A DNA stretch of 64,000 nt from an uncultured Owenweeksia sp. (GTDB lineage: Bacteria; Bacteroidota; Bacteroidia; Flavobacteriales; Schleiferiaceae), in contig CAKZRR010000009.1 of assembly GCA_937146805.1 (NCBI GenBank), forward strand, positions 21,884 through 85,883, in the 5' to 3' direction. Under the pieces are notes generated by a model that worked only from the letters and a program-made list of their open reading frames with translations, had not been told where the DNA came from and ran no database searches. Of the stretch, positions 26,472-34,608 are shown piece after piece. A program made the position numbers and the translations under genes. Each line of letters starts with the position of its first letter. Within the stretch, counting starts at the first letter, position 1.

Positions 26472-29048
26472 TTGGCCAAAAAGAGTGCAGAGACGCCATT
26501 GATGCGTCAATACAATCAAATAAAATTAAAACACCCCGATGCACTCTTACTTTTTAGAGTAGGTGATTTTTACGAAACCTTTGGTTCTGACGCCATTAAG
26601 GCCAGTAAAATACTCGGAATAGTACTCACCAAAAGAGCCAATGGATCCGCTTCCGAAATGGAGTTAGCTGGTTTTCCACATCATTCATTAGATACTTACC
26701 TGCCCAAATTGGTGAGAGCCGGTGAACGCGTGGCCATTTGCGACCAACTGGAAGACCCAAAACTTACCAAAACCATTGTAAAGCGGGGGGTTACCGAACT
26801 GGTTACTCCAGGGGTTACCACACACGACCAAGTACTTGAAGCAAAATCTAATAATTTTTTGTGTTCCATTTACATGGGAAAAACCAAAATGGGCGTCAGT
26901 TTTTGCGATATTTCTACGGGCGAGTTTTTGGTAGCAGAAGGCAATCAAGAGTACATTGATAAGTTACTTCAAAGTTTAGCTCCAAGTGAAATTCTATACC
27001 AAAAAAACAAGCATAAAATTTTTTTCGAAACCTTCGGGAATCAACATTACACCTTTGGGTTAGAAGATTGGATTTTTAAGTCTGATTATGCCAATGATAA
27101 CCTAACCCGTCATTTTAACACCAAATCGTTAAAAGGTTTTGGAATTGAAAATATGCCCGAAGCCATTATTGCGGCAGGTGCCATTTTTCATTACCTCAGC
27201 GAAACTCAAAACGATAAACTTCAACACATTACTCAACTTAGCCGTATTGAGCGTGATGAGTTTGTTTGGTTAGATCGTTTTACCATTCGTAACCTCGAAA
27301 TATTTAATAGCAACTCCCCTGATGGTGTTTCGCTTTTAGAGGTTATCGATCATAGCCAATCACCAATGGGTAGTCGCCTACTAAAAAGATGGCTGGCCAT
27401 GCCCCTAAAAAGTGTTACTCAAATTAACGAGCGCCAACAGGTAGTGAGTAGCTTTCTAAAAAAACCAACATTACGCGAAGGTGTTGCCCAAGCACTTCAA
27501 AACATTTACGATTTAGAGCGCTTGGTTAGCAAGCTCAGTACCGGTAAAATTCAACCTAAAGAACTATTGCAGCTCAAAAATAGTTTGGAGCATAGCTTGG
27601 ATATAAAACAACAATGTAAAAATCATCCAGCGGTAAGCCTATTGGCAGATAAGTTACATCCCTGCGAAAAGCTTATTGAGCTTATTCAAACCCAGGTAAA
27701 CGAAAATCCTGCTGCCTCTGTAAGCAAAGGCCAAGTAATGGCTACCGGAGTTTCTAAGGAGCTGGATGAGTTGCGCACTATCCTCCACTCGGGCAAAGAT
27801 TATTTAATCGGTATTCAACAAAGAGAATCTGAGGCCACGGGTATTAGCAGCTTAAAAATAGCCTTTAACAATGTATTTGGTTATTACCTAGAAGTTAGAA
27901 ACGCCCATAAAGATAAGGTGCCCGAAAGCTGGATTAGAAAGCAGACACTGGTAAATGCCGAACGCTATATTACGGAAGAACTAAAAGAATACGAACATAA
28001 AATTTTAGGAGCTCAAGATAAAATCAATGTATTAGAGCAACAGCTTTACACCGAGCTACTAGAGAAAGCATTAGACTACCTTCCTCAAATTCAACAAAAC
28101 GCACAAATACTGGCGCATATCGATTGCTTATTATCCTTTGCTCTATTAGCCAAAACCAATAACTACCTAGCACCAACGCTTAACAACAGCCTAGAAATAA
28201 ACATAAAAAACGGACGCCACCCGGTTATTGAGAAACAATTGGCTCGCGGGCAAGATTATGTAAGCAACGATACTTTTTTAAGTAAAAACGAACAGCAAAT
28301 TTTAATGATTACCGGCCCCAACATGTCGGGTAAATCGGCTTTATTAAGACAAACAGCGTTGATTTGCTTATTGGCTCAAATAGGTTGCTTTGTACCTGCT
28401 CAAGAAGCCCACATTGGTATTGTAGATAAAATTTTTGTACGGGTAGGCGCTTCTGACAATATTAGCCAAGGCGAATCTACCTTTATGGTAGAGATGAGCG
28501 AAACAGCCTCTATCCTCAATAATTTATCTGAGCGAAGTTTAGTGTTGCTAGATGAAATTGGACGTGGTACCAGTACTTATGATGGCGTTTCTATAGCCTG
28601 GGCCATTGCCGAATATTTACACGAACACCCTAGTCGTGCCAAAACACTATTTGCAACTCATTATCATGAGCTCAATGAAATGGAGCAAAGCTTTGATCGC
28701 ATTAAAAACTTTAATGTAAGTGTAAAAGAGGTGGGTAAAAACATCATTTTTATGCGCAAGCTAAAAGCGGGTGGCAGTGAGCATAGTTTTGGAATTCACG
28801 TAGCCAAGATGGCGGGCATGCCCGGATTGGTTATAAATCGTTCCGAAAGCATATTAAAGGAGTTGGAAAAAAGACGCGAAACAAAGGACAAAAGCAAGGG
28901 AAATGACCTCCAATTAAGTTTTTTTAAGCTGGATGACCCCATGCTAGAATCGCTCAAAGAAGACATCATAAATCTGGATATTAACACCTTAACACCAGTG
29001 GAAGCTTTGATGAAATTAAACGCCATTCAAAAAAAATTGGGAGGGTAA
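26472..29048 (+). CDS. mutS: DNA mismatch repair ATPase MutS
   Basis: An 858-residue mismatch-recognition protein. The N-terminal mismatch-binding domain has LFRVGDFYETFGSDA (Phe-x-Glu wedge). The core and clamp domains follow, then the ATPase: Walker A in ITGPNMSGKSALLRQ, signature QGESTFMVEMSETASIL, Walker B LVLLDEIGRGTSTYDGVSIA, and FATHYHELNEME. Start: the frame has a stop two codons upstream, and the first ATG comes only after the conserved TPLM, so TTG at 26472 (MAKKSAETPLMRQY) is the best choice. It has the same AATTTTGG context as folK. The C-terminal helix-turn-helix tail is present. Confidence 0.96.
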   Translation: MAKKSAETPLMRQYNQIKLKHPDALLLFRVGDFYETFGSDAIKASKILGIVLTKRANGSASEMELAGFPHHSLDTYLPKLVRAGERVAICDQLEDPKLTKTIVKRGVTELVTPGVTTHDQVLEAKSNNFLCSIYMGKTKMGVSFCDISTGEFLVAEGNQEYIDKLLQSLAPSEILYQKNKHKIFFETFGNQHYTFGLEDWIFKSDYANDNLTRHFNTKSLKGFGIENMPEAIIAAGAIFHYLSETQNDKLQHITQLSRIERDEFVWLDRFTIRNLEIFNSNSPDGVSLLEVIDHSQSPMGSRLLKRWLAMPLKSVTQINERQQVVSSFLKKPTLREGVAQALQNIYDLERLVSKLSTGKIQPKELLQLKNSLEHSLDIKQQCKNHPAVSLLADKLHPCEKLIELIQTQVNENPAASVSKGQVMATGVSKELDELRTILHSGKDYLIGIQQRESEATGISSLKIAFNNVFGYYLEVRNAHKDKVPESWIRKQTLVNAERYITEELKEYEHKILGAQDKINVLEQQLYTELLEKALDYLPQIQQNAQILAHIDCLLSFALLAKTNNYLAPTLNNSLEINIKNGRHPVIEKQLARGQDYVSNDTFLSKNEQQILMITGPNMSGKSALLRQTALICLLAQIGCFVPAQEAHIGIVDKIFVRVGASDNISQGESTFMVEMSETASILNNLSERSLVLLDEIGRGTSTYDGVSIAWAIAEYLHEHPSRAKTLFATHYHELNEMEQSFDRIKNFNVSVKEVGKNIIFMRKLKAGGSEHSFGIHVAKMAGMPGLVINRSESILKELEKRRETKDKSKGNDLQLSFFKLDDPMLESLKEDIINLDINTLTPVEALMKLNAIQKKLGG

Positions 29049-29055
29049 AAAATAC

Positions 29056-29087
29056 TTGTTTTTTTAAGCCCGTTTTTATTACATTTG
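29056..29087 (+). promoter_or_regulatory. Promoter for tRNA-Gly
   Basis: TTG at 29056-29058 and TACATTTG at 29080-29087 are 21 bases apart, matching the Bacteroidota consensus. The tRNA begins 23 bases downstream. Confidence 0.55.
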
Positions 29088-29109
29088 CCGTCCGTTTAAA
29101 GAACGATAC

Positions 29110-29182
<73 letters not shown>

Positions 29183-29183
29183 C

Positions 29184-29210
29184 AAAATCCCCCTCGCTAG
29201 AGGGGTTTTT
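29184..29210 (+). terminator. Intrinsic terminator after tRNA-Gly
   Basis: A stem CCCCTC / GAGGGG, extended by AAAA/TTTT, is followed by TTTTT. Confidence 0.75.
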
Positions 29211-29270
29211 GATTTAAGGAATGAAGAAGCATTTTAGCTTCTCTTTTTTAGTGAAATAAAAGCCATTAAT

Positions 29271-29358
29271 GCCCTGGTGGTGGAATTGGTAGACACGCAG
29301 GACTTAAAATCCTGTGGCCTGTAAGGCCGTGCGGGTTCAAGTCCCGCCCGGGGCACCA
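29271..29358 (+). tRNA. tRNA-Leu (TAA anticodon)
   Basis: A class II tRNA with long variable arm. Acceptor GCCCTGG / CCGGGGC, anticodon loop CTTAAAA with anticodon TAA, T-arm GCGGGTTCAAGTCCCGC, discriminator A and an encoded CCA at 29356-29358. The mature body is 85 bases. Its 3' end is repeated 321 bases downstream, see the repeats at 29343 and 29664. Confidence 0.95.
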
Positions 29359-29371
29359 AAAAACCCAACTC
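29343..29371 (+). repeat. Direct repeat, left copy (tRNA-Leu 3' end plus terminator arm)
   Basis: A 29-base stretch covers the last bases of tRNA-Leu, its CCA and the left arm of the terminator. It recurs exactly at 29664-29692. Counting a 4-base gap, the similarity extends upstream to 29331 (GCGGGTTC). Confidence 0.9.
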
Positions 29372-29393
29372 AAATGAGTTGGGTTTTTTTTGT
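29362..29393 (+). terminator. Intrinsic terminator after tRNA-Leu
   Basis: A perfect 10-bp stem AACCCAACTC / GAGTTGGGTT with loop AAAT, followed by a T run. Only its left arm is present in the second copy of the direct repeat. Confidence 0.92.
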
Positions 29394-29403
29394 ATTATAT
29401 AGC

Positions 29404-29652
29404 ATGTTCGCAGAAGTTTTTGTGGTGTACGTTTTACAAAGTGAGGTAGACGGTTCTTTTTATAAAGGAATGACTAGCGATATGGACAGGCGTCTTAAAC
29501 AACATAACTCAGGAAAAACTAAATCCACCAAAAGTAAAATGCCGTGGCGGGTAGTATACACCGAAAAATATCCTGGCGCTTTAGAAGCCCGAAAAAGAGA
29601 AAAGTATTTTAAATCTGCAGCTGGAAGACGGTTCCTAAAACTTAAAATATAA
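29404..29652 (+). CDS. GIY-YIG nuclease domain protein (UPF0213-like)
   Basis: An 82-residue single-domain GIY-YIG protein. FVVYVLQSEVDGSFYKGMT holds the VYV and YKG counterparts of GIY and YIG. DMDRRLKQHNSGKTKSTKSK has the catalytic arginine, and EARKREKYFKS has the metal-binding glutamate. The open frame extends back through the tRNA-Leu gene and terminator, but MFAEVFVVYVL at 29404 is the family's natural start. The gene lies exactly between two copies of the tRNA-Leu 3' end, so it may be a minimal mobile islet. Enzymatic action is inferred only from family motifs. Confidence 0.85.
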   Translation: MFAEVFVVYVLQSEVDGSFYKGMTSDMDRRLKQHNSGKTKSTKSKMPWRVVYTEKYPGALEARKREKYFKSAAGRRFLKLKI

Positions 29653-29663
29653 TATGCGGGTTC

Positions 29664-29692
29664 CCCGCCCGGGGCACCAAAAAACCCAACTC
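29664..29692 (+). repeat. Direct repeat, right copy of tRNA-Leu 3' end
   Basis: An exact 29-base copy of 29343-29371, 12 bases after the GIY-YIG stop. It includes the tRNA acceptor end, CCA and the left terminator arm, but not the right arm. It is not a functional tRNA. Confidence 0.9.
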
Positions 29693-29721
29693 TTTTAACA
29701 ATACAATCATTAATTAGTATC

Positions 29722-30108
29722 ATGAAAAAATTCTTAGTATTTAGTGCTGCACTCCTTATTCTAACCTCCTGTCAAAAAATCGAGAAAAAAATACAAGGGA
29801 ATTGGATAATAGAAGAAGCTACTTATCAAAACCAAGATATACTCGATATTTTAAGGTACAATGTCCTATCCATCGAAATGAATGGAACCTGCAAAACACC
29901 AGTCATTAAAAAAGAGAATTCATTCAGCAGAGATGCCATTTGGAATATCGAAAAGAAAGACGGTAGGCATTATCTAATCATAAACTCCGACATCCCAACA
30001 TGGAATCAAAAATTTCAGATTTCCTTTAAAGAAAGGATTCAAGGTGATGCAAAAATTCCAGAGATTTATCTCCAATCAGAAAATATGTTCTTAAAGGCTT
30101 CTAAATAA
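29722..30108 (+). CDS. Lipocalin-like lipoprotein
   Basis: A 128-residue product with a lipoprotein signal (FLVFSAALLILTSCQ, lipobox LTSC). The mature part opens with IQGNWIIEEATYQNQD, the xGxW start of lipocalin-like domains, and continues with MNGTCKTPVIKKENSF, RDAIWNIEKKDGRHYLII and FKERIQGDAKIPEIYLQS strands. Length fits a single small lipocalin. It follows the tRNA islet directly. No ligand is predicted. Confidence 0.6.
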   Translation: MKKFLVFSAALLILTSCQKIEKKIQGNWIIEEATYQNQDILDILRYNVLSIEMNGTCKTPVIKKENSFSRDAIWNIEKKDGRHYLIINSDIPTWNQKFQISFKERIQGDAKIPEIYLQSENMFLKASK

Positions 30109-30237
30109 AAAAGAAGCCATGGCTACCCAAGTAAAGTAAAGCTCAAAATCTCTTAAACCAACCCGGTACATCATTAATTGGATTAGAAAGGATAAGCCAG
30201 TAATTGTTAACGAAAACTTCAAAACCCGTTTAAGCAT
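30091..30237 (-). CDS. Small two-helix membrane protein, possible
   Basis: A 48-codon frame on the minus strand, starting MLKRVLKFSLTITGLSFLIQ and ending FRSL. It has two hydrophobic segments (residues 7-23 and 31-46) separated by a short YRVGLRD loop. It overlaps the end of the convergent lipoprotein gene by 18 bases. It fills an otherwise empty gap and looks like a real small membrane protein, but there is no family support. Confidence 0.35.
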   Translation of the reverse strand: MLKRVLKFSLTITGLSFLIQLMMYRVGLRDFELYFTWVAMASFLFRSL

Positions 30238-30265
30238 AGTTTTAAAATATTAATAGGCACAAGCA

Positions 30266-30949
30266 CTACCTATTACCTTCCTCTGGAATTACAATCGCAA
30301 CAACTTTTGGGCTATCTTGATAATCCTTCATATAGAACCAAAGCATCTGACTTGTTTTATTAATGACATAGCAATATATGTCAACCTCTTCATTAGAGTC
30401 GCACAAATTAGCTTCCACAGGATATATTCCAGCGAAACTAATATCAGATAAAACTAATGTACCCCAATTTATACCAGTCATATCAAATATTGCATCATCT
30501 TCTTTGCATTCTAATGGATACAAATACTGCGAGTCCAATTGTCCTCCTTCCATACCCATCTGTTCTACAACCTCCTCAACTAAAGTTTTAAATACCAAAA
30601 CATTGGACAAATAAACCAAATCAAATGTCTTACTAAAGACAATCTTATCAGAATCAAAATAAGTAATCTCAAAATTTGAGTTATACGACATATTTTGACT
30701 TGATTCATAAATTATCTGATAATACGCGGTGGCAATTTTTGAGGCCGATAGCACCCAGTTAGTATTTCTAGAGCGACTATTAGCATAAATATTTAGTATA
30801 TAAGTATCATCATCCTTTTCCACACTAATAGAATCTGAACTAGATATTTTTTTAAGTAACTCCAAGTCTTTTTTATCTACAACCCCATTACTACAGGATT
30901 TTAACAGCACAACCAAACAACAAATAAAAAATAGCCTTATTCTATTCAT
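30266..30949 (-). CDS. Lipoprotein of unknown function next to RHS module, possible immunity protein
   Basis: A 227-residue product with a hydrophobic N-terminus ending in a lipobox-like LKSC. The mature region has alternating strand and helix segments (DTYILNIYANSRSRNTNWVL, SASKIATAYYQII, NFEITYFDSDKIVF) and an acidic composition. Its first base is shared with the last base of the RHS gene, so the two are tightly coupled. Genes directly after RHS C-terminal toxins commonly encode the cognate immunity protein. That inference is the only support for a role here. Confidence 0.45.
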   Translation of the reverse strand: MNRIRLFFICCLVVLLKSCSNGVVDKKDLELLKKISSSDSISVEKDDDTYILNIYANSRSRNTNWVLSASKIATAYYQIIYESSQNMSYNSNFEITYFDSDKIVFSKTFDLVYLSNVLVFKTLVEEVVEQMGMEGGQLDSQYLYPLECKEDDAIFDMTGINWGTLVLSDISFAGIYPVEANLCDSNEEVDIYCYVINKTSQMLWFYMKDYQDSPKVVAIVIPEEGNR

Positions 30950-31854
30950 TACAACAAATCTTTATAATTCACATTTTGAACACCATTAAATTCAAATCCA
31001 ACTTTAATAGTTGTCGAGTTAGTTACCCCCGCACCCTTTACTTTAGATGATTTGAATGGAATTACTAATAACAATGATTTTTTTTCTTGTACCTGCGCAT
31101 TCCTATACTCTTCCAAAGTTAATGACCCCCATTGAAGCCCTACACTCCGAGCACCAGATGTTGAGCTCTTATAATAAAGCTGAGGTGCTCCTGTAAAGCC
31201 CCCCATAAATTTACCAGTAGACTCAACCCCAGAGAAAGAAAAATTTATACCATCACTTGACAAAGTGAAAATACTTTTTTGAAAAACCTGCTCTCCTTCA
31301 GCAGAATCAGAAAAAAATGACGCTTTTAGACTAGTATTTACCTTTATTGAGGATTTATTCTCAAATTTTACAACAAACCTAGACTCCTTCCATACTCTTG
31401 AAGCTGACTTCTTAACCCTATCCATACGCGTTCCATCTTCAAAAAACCATATTTGCCTTTCATCATAACCTTCAGGCACCCCTAAACTACCTGTATAAAT
31501 ATCAAGCGCACCTTCTCCGTACGCACTGTTTATTTTATACTCCCTCTTATATCCTTCATTACTCCAAACATACTTTGTAGTTACCCTTTCTAATCCCTCC
31601 AGCTCAACACCATCTATAACCCTGTTCTCACTAAAGGCATAAGGGCTGTTATGCGGATATTCTTTTGCCAACGGATCAACAGCAAAAAATCTCCCGATTC
31701 TCGGATCGTGCATTCGGAACTTATAGTTTATACTATTTCCTTCCCCTTTAATTTCATCATCCTTTTCCTGTCCTTGGAAGCCGTATCTGTAATCGCTGGA
31801 GTATTTCCTTCCAGTCATTATCATCCCAAAGAGATAATAGTCATTAATACTCAT
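30949..31854 (-). CDS. Orphan RHS repeat-associated core C-terminus with variable tail
   Basis: The first 75 residues are the RHS core end known from Bacteroidota: YYLFGMIMTGRKYSSDYRYG, FQGQEKDDEIKGEGNSINYK, MHDPRIGRFFAVDPLAKEYP, and NSPYAFSENRVIDGVELEGL. In full-length RHS proteins this follows a very long repeat region, which is absent here; a stop lies four codons before the ATG. About 225 residues of unique tail follow the EGLE junction, where a toxin normally sits. The tail (TTKYVWSNEGYKREYK and later strands) matches no toxin I know. This could be a displaced RHS tip kept as a recombination donor, or a remnant. Confidence 0.75.
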   Translation of the reverse strand: MSINDYYLFGMIMTGRKYSSDYRYGFQGQEKDDEIKGEGNSINYKFRMHDPRIGRFFAVDPLAKEYPHNSPYAFSENRVIDGVELEGLERVTTKYVWSNEGYKREYKINSAYGEGALDIYTGSLGVPEGYDERQIWFFEDGTRMDRVKKSASRVWKESRFVVKFENKSSIKVNTSLKASFFSDSAEGEQVFQKSIFTLSSDGINFSFSGVESTGKFMGGFTGAPQLYYKSSTSGARSVGLQWGSLTLEEYRNAQVQEKKSLLLVIPFKSSKVKGAGVTNSTTIKVGFEFNGVQNVNYKDLL

Positions 31855-31978
31855 AATTATCTTTCATTAACATAGTTTAAGGTAACATGGCCACACCAAA
31901 CTTACGGCATTTACTACATATACGGAAGACACTTACCAAACTGACATTATATTAGCATTTTGCTCAAAAATAAATAGC

Positions 31979-32268
31979 ATGAAACAGTTAGTACAATTGG
32001 GTTTTTTACTGGTTATGGCTTTAGCAGCTTATATATCCAATGCACAATCTCACTCGCTGGCTGGCAGCTTGGGTTTTCAGGTTTTTGAGGAAGACTTTTA
32101 CATTAGCCCAGTTGATAGGCCTGCTGGTAATAAATCGGCTACCCACCTATCACCAATGCTGCTAGTCTTACAACAAATTTGGGTAAGCGTTTCAAAGAAC
32201 AAAGCACCCTATTAAGTTTGCACACACTGCATCAAACCTTTCCTAGCCAACGTTTTAAAACAATGTAA
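31979..32268 (+). pseudogene. Secreted protein gene broken by a frameshift
   Basis: The first frame gives a signal peptide (QLVQLGFLLVMALAAYISNAQ), then SLGFQVFEEDFYISPVDRP, and ends after 78 codons at 32215. Shifting by one base at about 32135-32138 opens a second frame through GYPPITNAASLTTNLGKRFK and SLHTLHQTFPSQRFKTM to a stop at 32268. The second part has the alternating pattern of an outer-membrane beta-barrel end. The joined product would be about 96 residues, short for a barrel, so it may be both shifted and truncated. It runs 37 bases into the convergent sulfotransferase gene. Confidence 0.5.
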
Positions 32269-32999
32269 TAGGGGTTTAGTTGCTGAAAAATTCGATTTTT
32301 ACGTTGAAAGCCTTTTAGTTTTTGGAGTAACTCGGGGTGTTGTTTTTTTTGATTTTCAAACAATTCCAAAGCATAGTTATACAGCCGTATATCATATTGC
32401 AGTATTTCAGTCAGTTCATTTTTATATTCCGGAACATGTAGCTCTGCTCTTCCCTTGTTCTCGGTTACGTAATAATTTATTTTCCAGCCCAGCGCTTTCG
32501 TTAACATTAGTAATGAAAGATCAAACTGTTCTTGAATGCCAATAAGCTCAAAATATTTCAGCAAATTATCCTTGGCCAATTGTAACACCTCTTCTTCCTT
32601 GCCTTTCATAGTATCTACGCCCGCAATAAAGCGTGTTTGCAGGTTATAACCATAGCTTCCTTTAGCAAAGTCGAGTACATTTTTAACGTTGGGGTCTAAA
32701 GCTTCAAACTTTTCGGGGTGCTGGTGCGTGTATTTGTAATGAGACCTAACTTGTGCCAAAGGTTCGCGTAAAAAAGTAAAATAGCGTGCGGGTCTACTTG
32801 AAAATTGGTGAAAACCATATCTATAATGCCCCATTACCGTTTGAAGGCCTGGTATATCCTTAAAACCCTTTTTTAGACCAGCTTCATCGTACACCAAAAA
32901 CAAAGATTCGGTTTTTTTATGTCGCCTTATAACCAGCCCCTGTAAACTCATACCCGCTGTTTTGGGTATGTGCATTAAATAATTAATGGGTGTGCTCAT
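32232..32999 (-). CDS. Sulfotransferase-like P-loop protein
   Basis: A 255-residue protein starting with the PAPS-binding loop YLMHIPKTAGMSLQGL (residues 7-22), typical of heparan-sulfate-type and other sulfotransferases. The 3'-phosphate-binding part is RYFTFLREPLAQVRSHYKY, with the Arg and Ser in the expected spacing. It would move sulfate from PAPS to a carbohydrate or other acceptor. No PAPS synthesis genes are in the window. The acceptor is unknown. Confidence 0.75.
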   Translation of the reverse strand: MSTPINYLMHIPKTAGMSLQGLVIRRHKKTESLFLVYDEAGLKKGFKDIPGLQTVMGHYRYGFHQFSSRPARYFTFLREPLAQVRSHYKYTHQHPEKFEALDPNVKNVLDFAKGSYGYNLQTRFIAGVDTMKGKEEEVLQLAKDNLLKYFELIGIQEQFDLSLLMLTKALGWKINYYVTENKGRAELHVPEYKNELTEILQYDIRLYNYALELFENQKKQHPELLQKLKGFQRKNRIFQQLNPYYIVLKRWLGKV

Positions 33000-33166
33000 G
33001 AATTGTTTTGATGCCTAATAAAAAGCGAATGTACGTTTTGTGATTTGCCTTATAAAGCTGCTTTGATCGTCTCTGCTAAAATACTGTTAATGCCGGCTTA
33101 CATTCCGCGAAAGCGGCAATAAAAAAAGAGCAAAAAAGTTTATAGCTTTAACGTTTAAACAAAACC

Positions 33167-33622
33167 ATGAAAAAAGCAGCCGTACTGTTAACCGCTATGA
33201 CCATTGCCTTAGGCGCTTGCAGCAGAGTTAAAGAAAAAACCAAAAGCACCATTAACAAAGGAGGTGAAACGATAGGGAAATCGGCCACCGAATTTATTGA
33301 AGGCGTAAGCGAAGGGGTAGACAAAACCTTGGAATGCACGATTAGCTTGAGCAAGGAATTGCAAAACGTGGGATTACAAACGGGTACTTTTACTTTGCAC
33401 AGTGATGCGGCTACGGGCAATAAAAACAAACTAACTTTATACCTTATTTTTAAAAATGACACAGACCGTATTCTTCGAATTATTGCCTTAAATAAAAGCG
33501 GGTTGGAAGTAGGAAGAAGCACTTTAACTGTAAAGGGAAAAGCTGGTGAGGCGGGGTATTTCGACTTTACCTTTGATGAACGAACAAATATTGAACACCG
33601 CTCTACACTGCAAGTTTTGTAA
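33167..33622 (+). CDS. Lipoprotein of unknown function
   Basis: A 151-residue product with a lipoprotein signal (LLTAMTIALGACSR, lipobox LGAC). A lysine-rich amphipathic helix follows (VKEKTKSTINKGGETIGKSA). A beta-sandwich-like C-terminal half (GTFTLHSDAATGNKNKLTLY, LIFKNDTDRILRIIAL, AGYFDFTFDERTNIEHRST) completes it. The C-terminal half is like the small beta-sandwich domains that buffer or bind ligands, but I recognise no family. Confidence 0.55.
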   Translation: MKKAAVLLTAMTIALGACSRVKEKTKSTINKGGETIGKSATEFIEGVSEGVDKTLECTISLSKELQNVGLQTGTFTLHSDAATGNKNKLTLYLIFKNDTDRILRIIALNKSGLEVGRSTLTVKGKAGEAGYFDFTFDERTNIEHRSTLQVL

Positions 33623-33657
33623 AGATTAACAAACCAATTTGCCCTATAATTATCCCT

Positions 33658-33702
33658 AAATCAAATCTATTTTTTTGGTTTGATTTTTGAGATGTATCTT
33701 TG
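33658..33702 (+). promoter_or_regulatory. Candidate promoter and inverted-repeat operator of the metal uptake operon
   Basis: An inverted repeat AAATCAAA (33658-33665) / TTTGATTT (33679-33686) with 13 bases between flanks a TTTG (33674-33677). A TATCTTTG -7-like element follows at 33695-33702, and the ATG is at 33705. If the -7 box is right, the mRNA would be almost leaderless. The repeat overlaps the -33 area and is a plausible operator, but no regulator gene is adjacent. Confidence 0.4.
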
Positions 33703-33704
33703 TC

Positions 33705-34130
33705 ATGATGAAATTACTGCGCCCATTTTTTTCCATTCTTATAGCCGCCCTTCTTTTGGTGGCCAGCACAGGGTTTTCGGTATCAAAACATTATTGCAAA
33801 GGGAATTTAGCCAGCAGCCAAATTGTATTTAAAGAAACTACTTGCTGCAAATCTAGTTCTGGTTGCCATGTAAAACACGATATACAAGAGGAGGACACTG
33901 GCTGTTGCCAATTGGAAACCGATTATGTATTAGGAATTGACGTTCTTAATTTCTTCAATAACGATTTAGGCTATGAGTCAAGTTTAGCTGCTGCATCCTA
34001 TTTTTTAGCAAATACCTTTGAGCTTAAACAAGCTGTATCAAAAGGCTTTACAGCTCTTTCACCTCCACCCTTACTTTATCATTTACTAGGTAAAACTCGA
34101 TTAAATTTTATACAGCGTTATCTCATTTGA
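33705..34130 (+). CDS. HYC_CC_PP family protein, metal-uptake associated
   Basis: A 141-residue secreted or anchored protein. The start is at the paired ATGs 33705/33708 after a promoter-like element; the frame also opens 6 codons earlier. A hydrophobic leader (PFFSILIAALLLVASTGFSV) is followed by the family's namesake features: KHYCKGN (HYC), TTCCKSSSGCHVKHD and GCCQLE (CC), and SPPPLLYH (PP). Cys/His-rich proteins of this family lie next to HMA and TonB-receptor genes in many Bacteroidota and probably help handle copper or another thiophilic metal. Confidence 0.85.
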   Translation: MMKLLRPFFSILIAALLLVASTGFSVSKHYCKGNLASSQIVFKETTCCKSSSGCHVKHDIQEEDTGCCQLETDYVLGIDVLNFFNNDLGYESSLAAASYFLANTFELKQAVSKGFTALSPPPLLYHLLGKTRLNFIQRYLI

Positions 34131-34200
34131 TTATCATCATTTTACTTTAAAATACTTTTTTTGCCCCCAAGGGCGAGCCTTAATAATCTTAAAAATATAA

Positions 34201-34596
34201 ATGATGAAAACGATAATAAAATTAACCCTTAGCCTTTGTTTCCTTTCCTTTGGGTGGAATGTATCGGCTCAAAGCGAAACTGGTACTACTAAACTTCCTA
34301 CCTCCGTTAAAAAAGATACTGTTTTAACGGTAAATGGTATATGTAGCATGTGCCAGCGCACGATAGAAAAAGCGGCTTTAACGGACGGTGTGTTTTTAGC
34401 CCAATGGGATGTTGAAACCAAAGCGCTGCAATTAAGTTACGACCCAGCTATCATTACGCTTGCTACTATTAACAAGCGTATAAACAAAGTGGGTTACGAT
34501 ACCGAAATTAGCGCTGCCACTGATGAAGAGTACAACACGGTACATGGCTGCTGCAGATACCGCGACCCCGAAGTGGTAAACCAACACAAGGACTAA
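34201..34596 (+). CDS. Secreted HMA-domain metal-binding protein
   Basis: A 131-residue product with a signal peptide (LTLSLCFLSFGWNVSAQ) and a heavy-metal-associated domain (VLTVNGICSMCQRTIEKAAL, then LAQWDVETKALQLSYDPAII and INKRINKVGYDTEI). The CxxC is CSMC. The tail HGCCRYRDPEVVNQH supplies two more cysteines and a histidine. It likely carries Cu+ or a similar ion in the periplasm, between the receptor and the HYC_CC_PP protein. It lies 12 bases before the TonB receptor gene. Confidence 0.88.
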   Translation: MMKTIIKLTLSLCFLSFGWNVSAQSETGTTKLPTSVKKDTVLTVNGICSMCQRTIEKAALTDGVFLAQWDVETKALQLSYDPAIITLATINKRINKVGYDTEISAATDEEYNTVHGCCRYRDPEVVNQHKD

Positions 34597-34608
34597 ATCG
34601 CGCCTATC

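Noticed and set aside
29314..29403. GIY-YIG gene starting inside tRNA-Leu
   Set aside because: The longer frame translates the tRNA 3' end and terminator. The family start is at 29404.
33148..33522. 124-codon minus-strand frame
   Set aside because: It lies opposite a lipoprotein gene with a clear lipobox.
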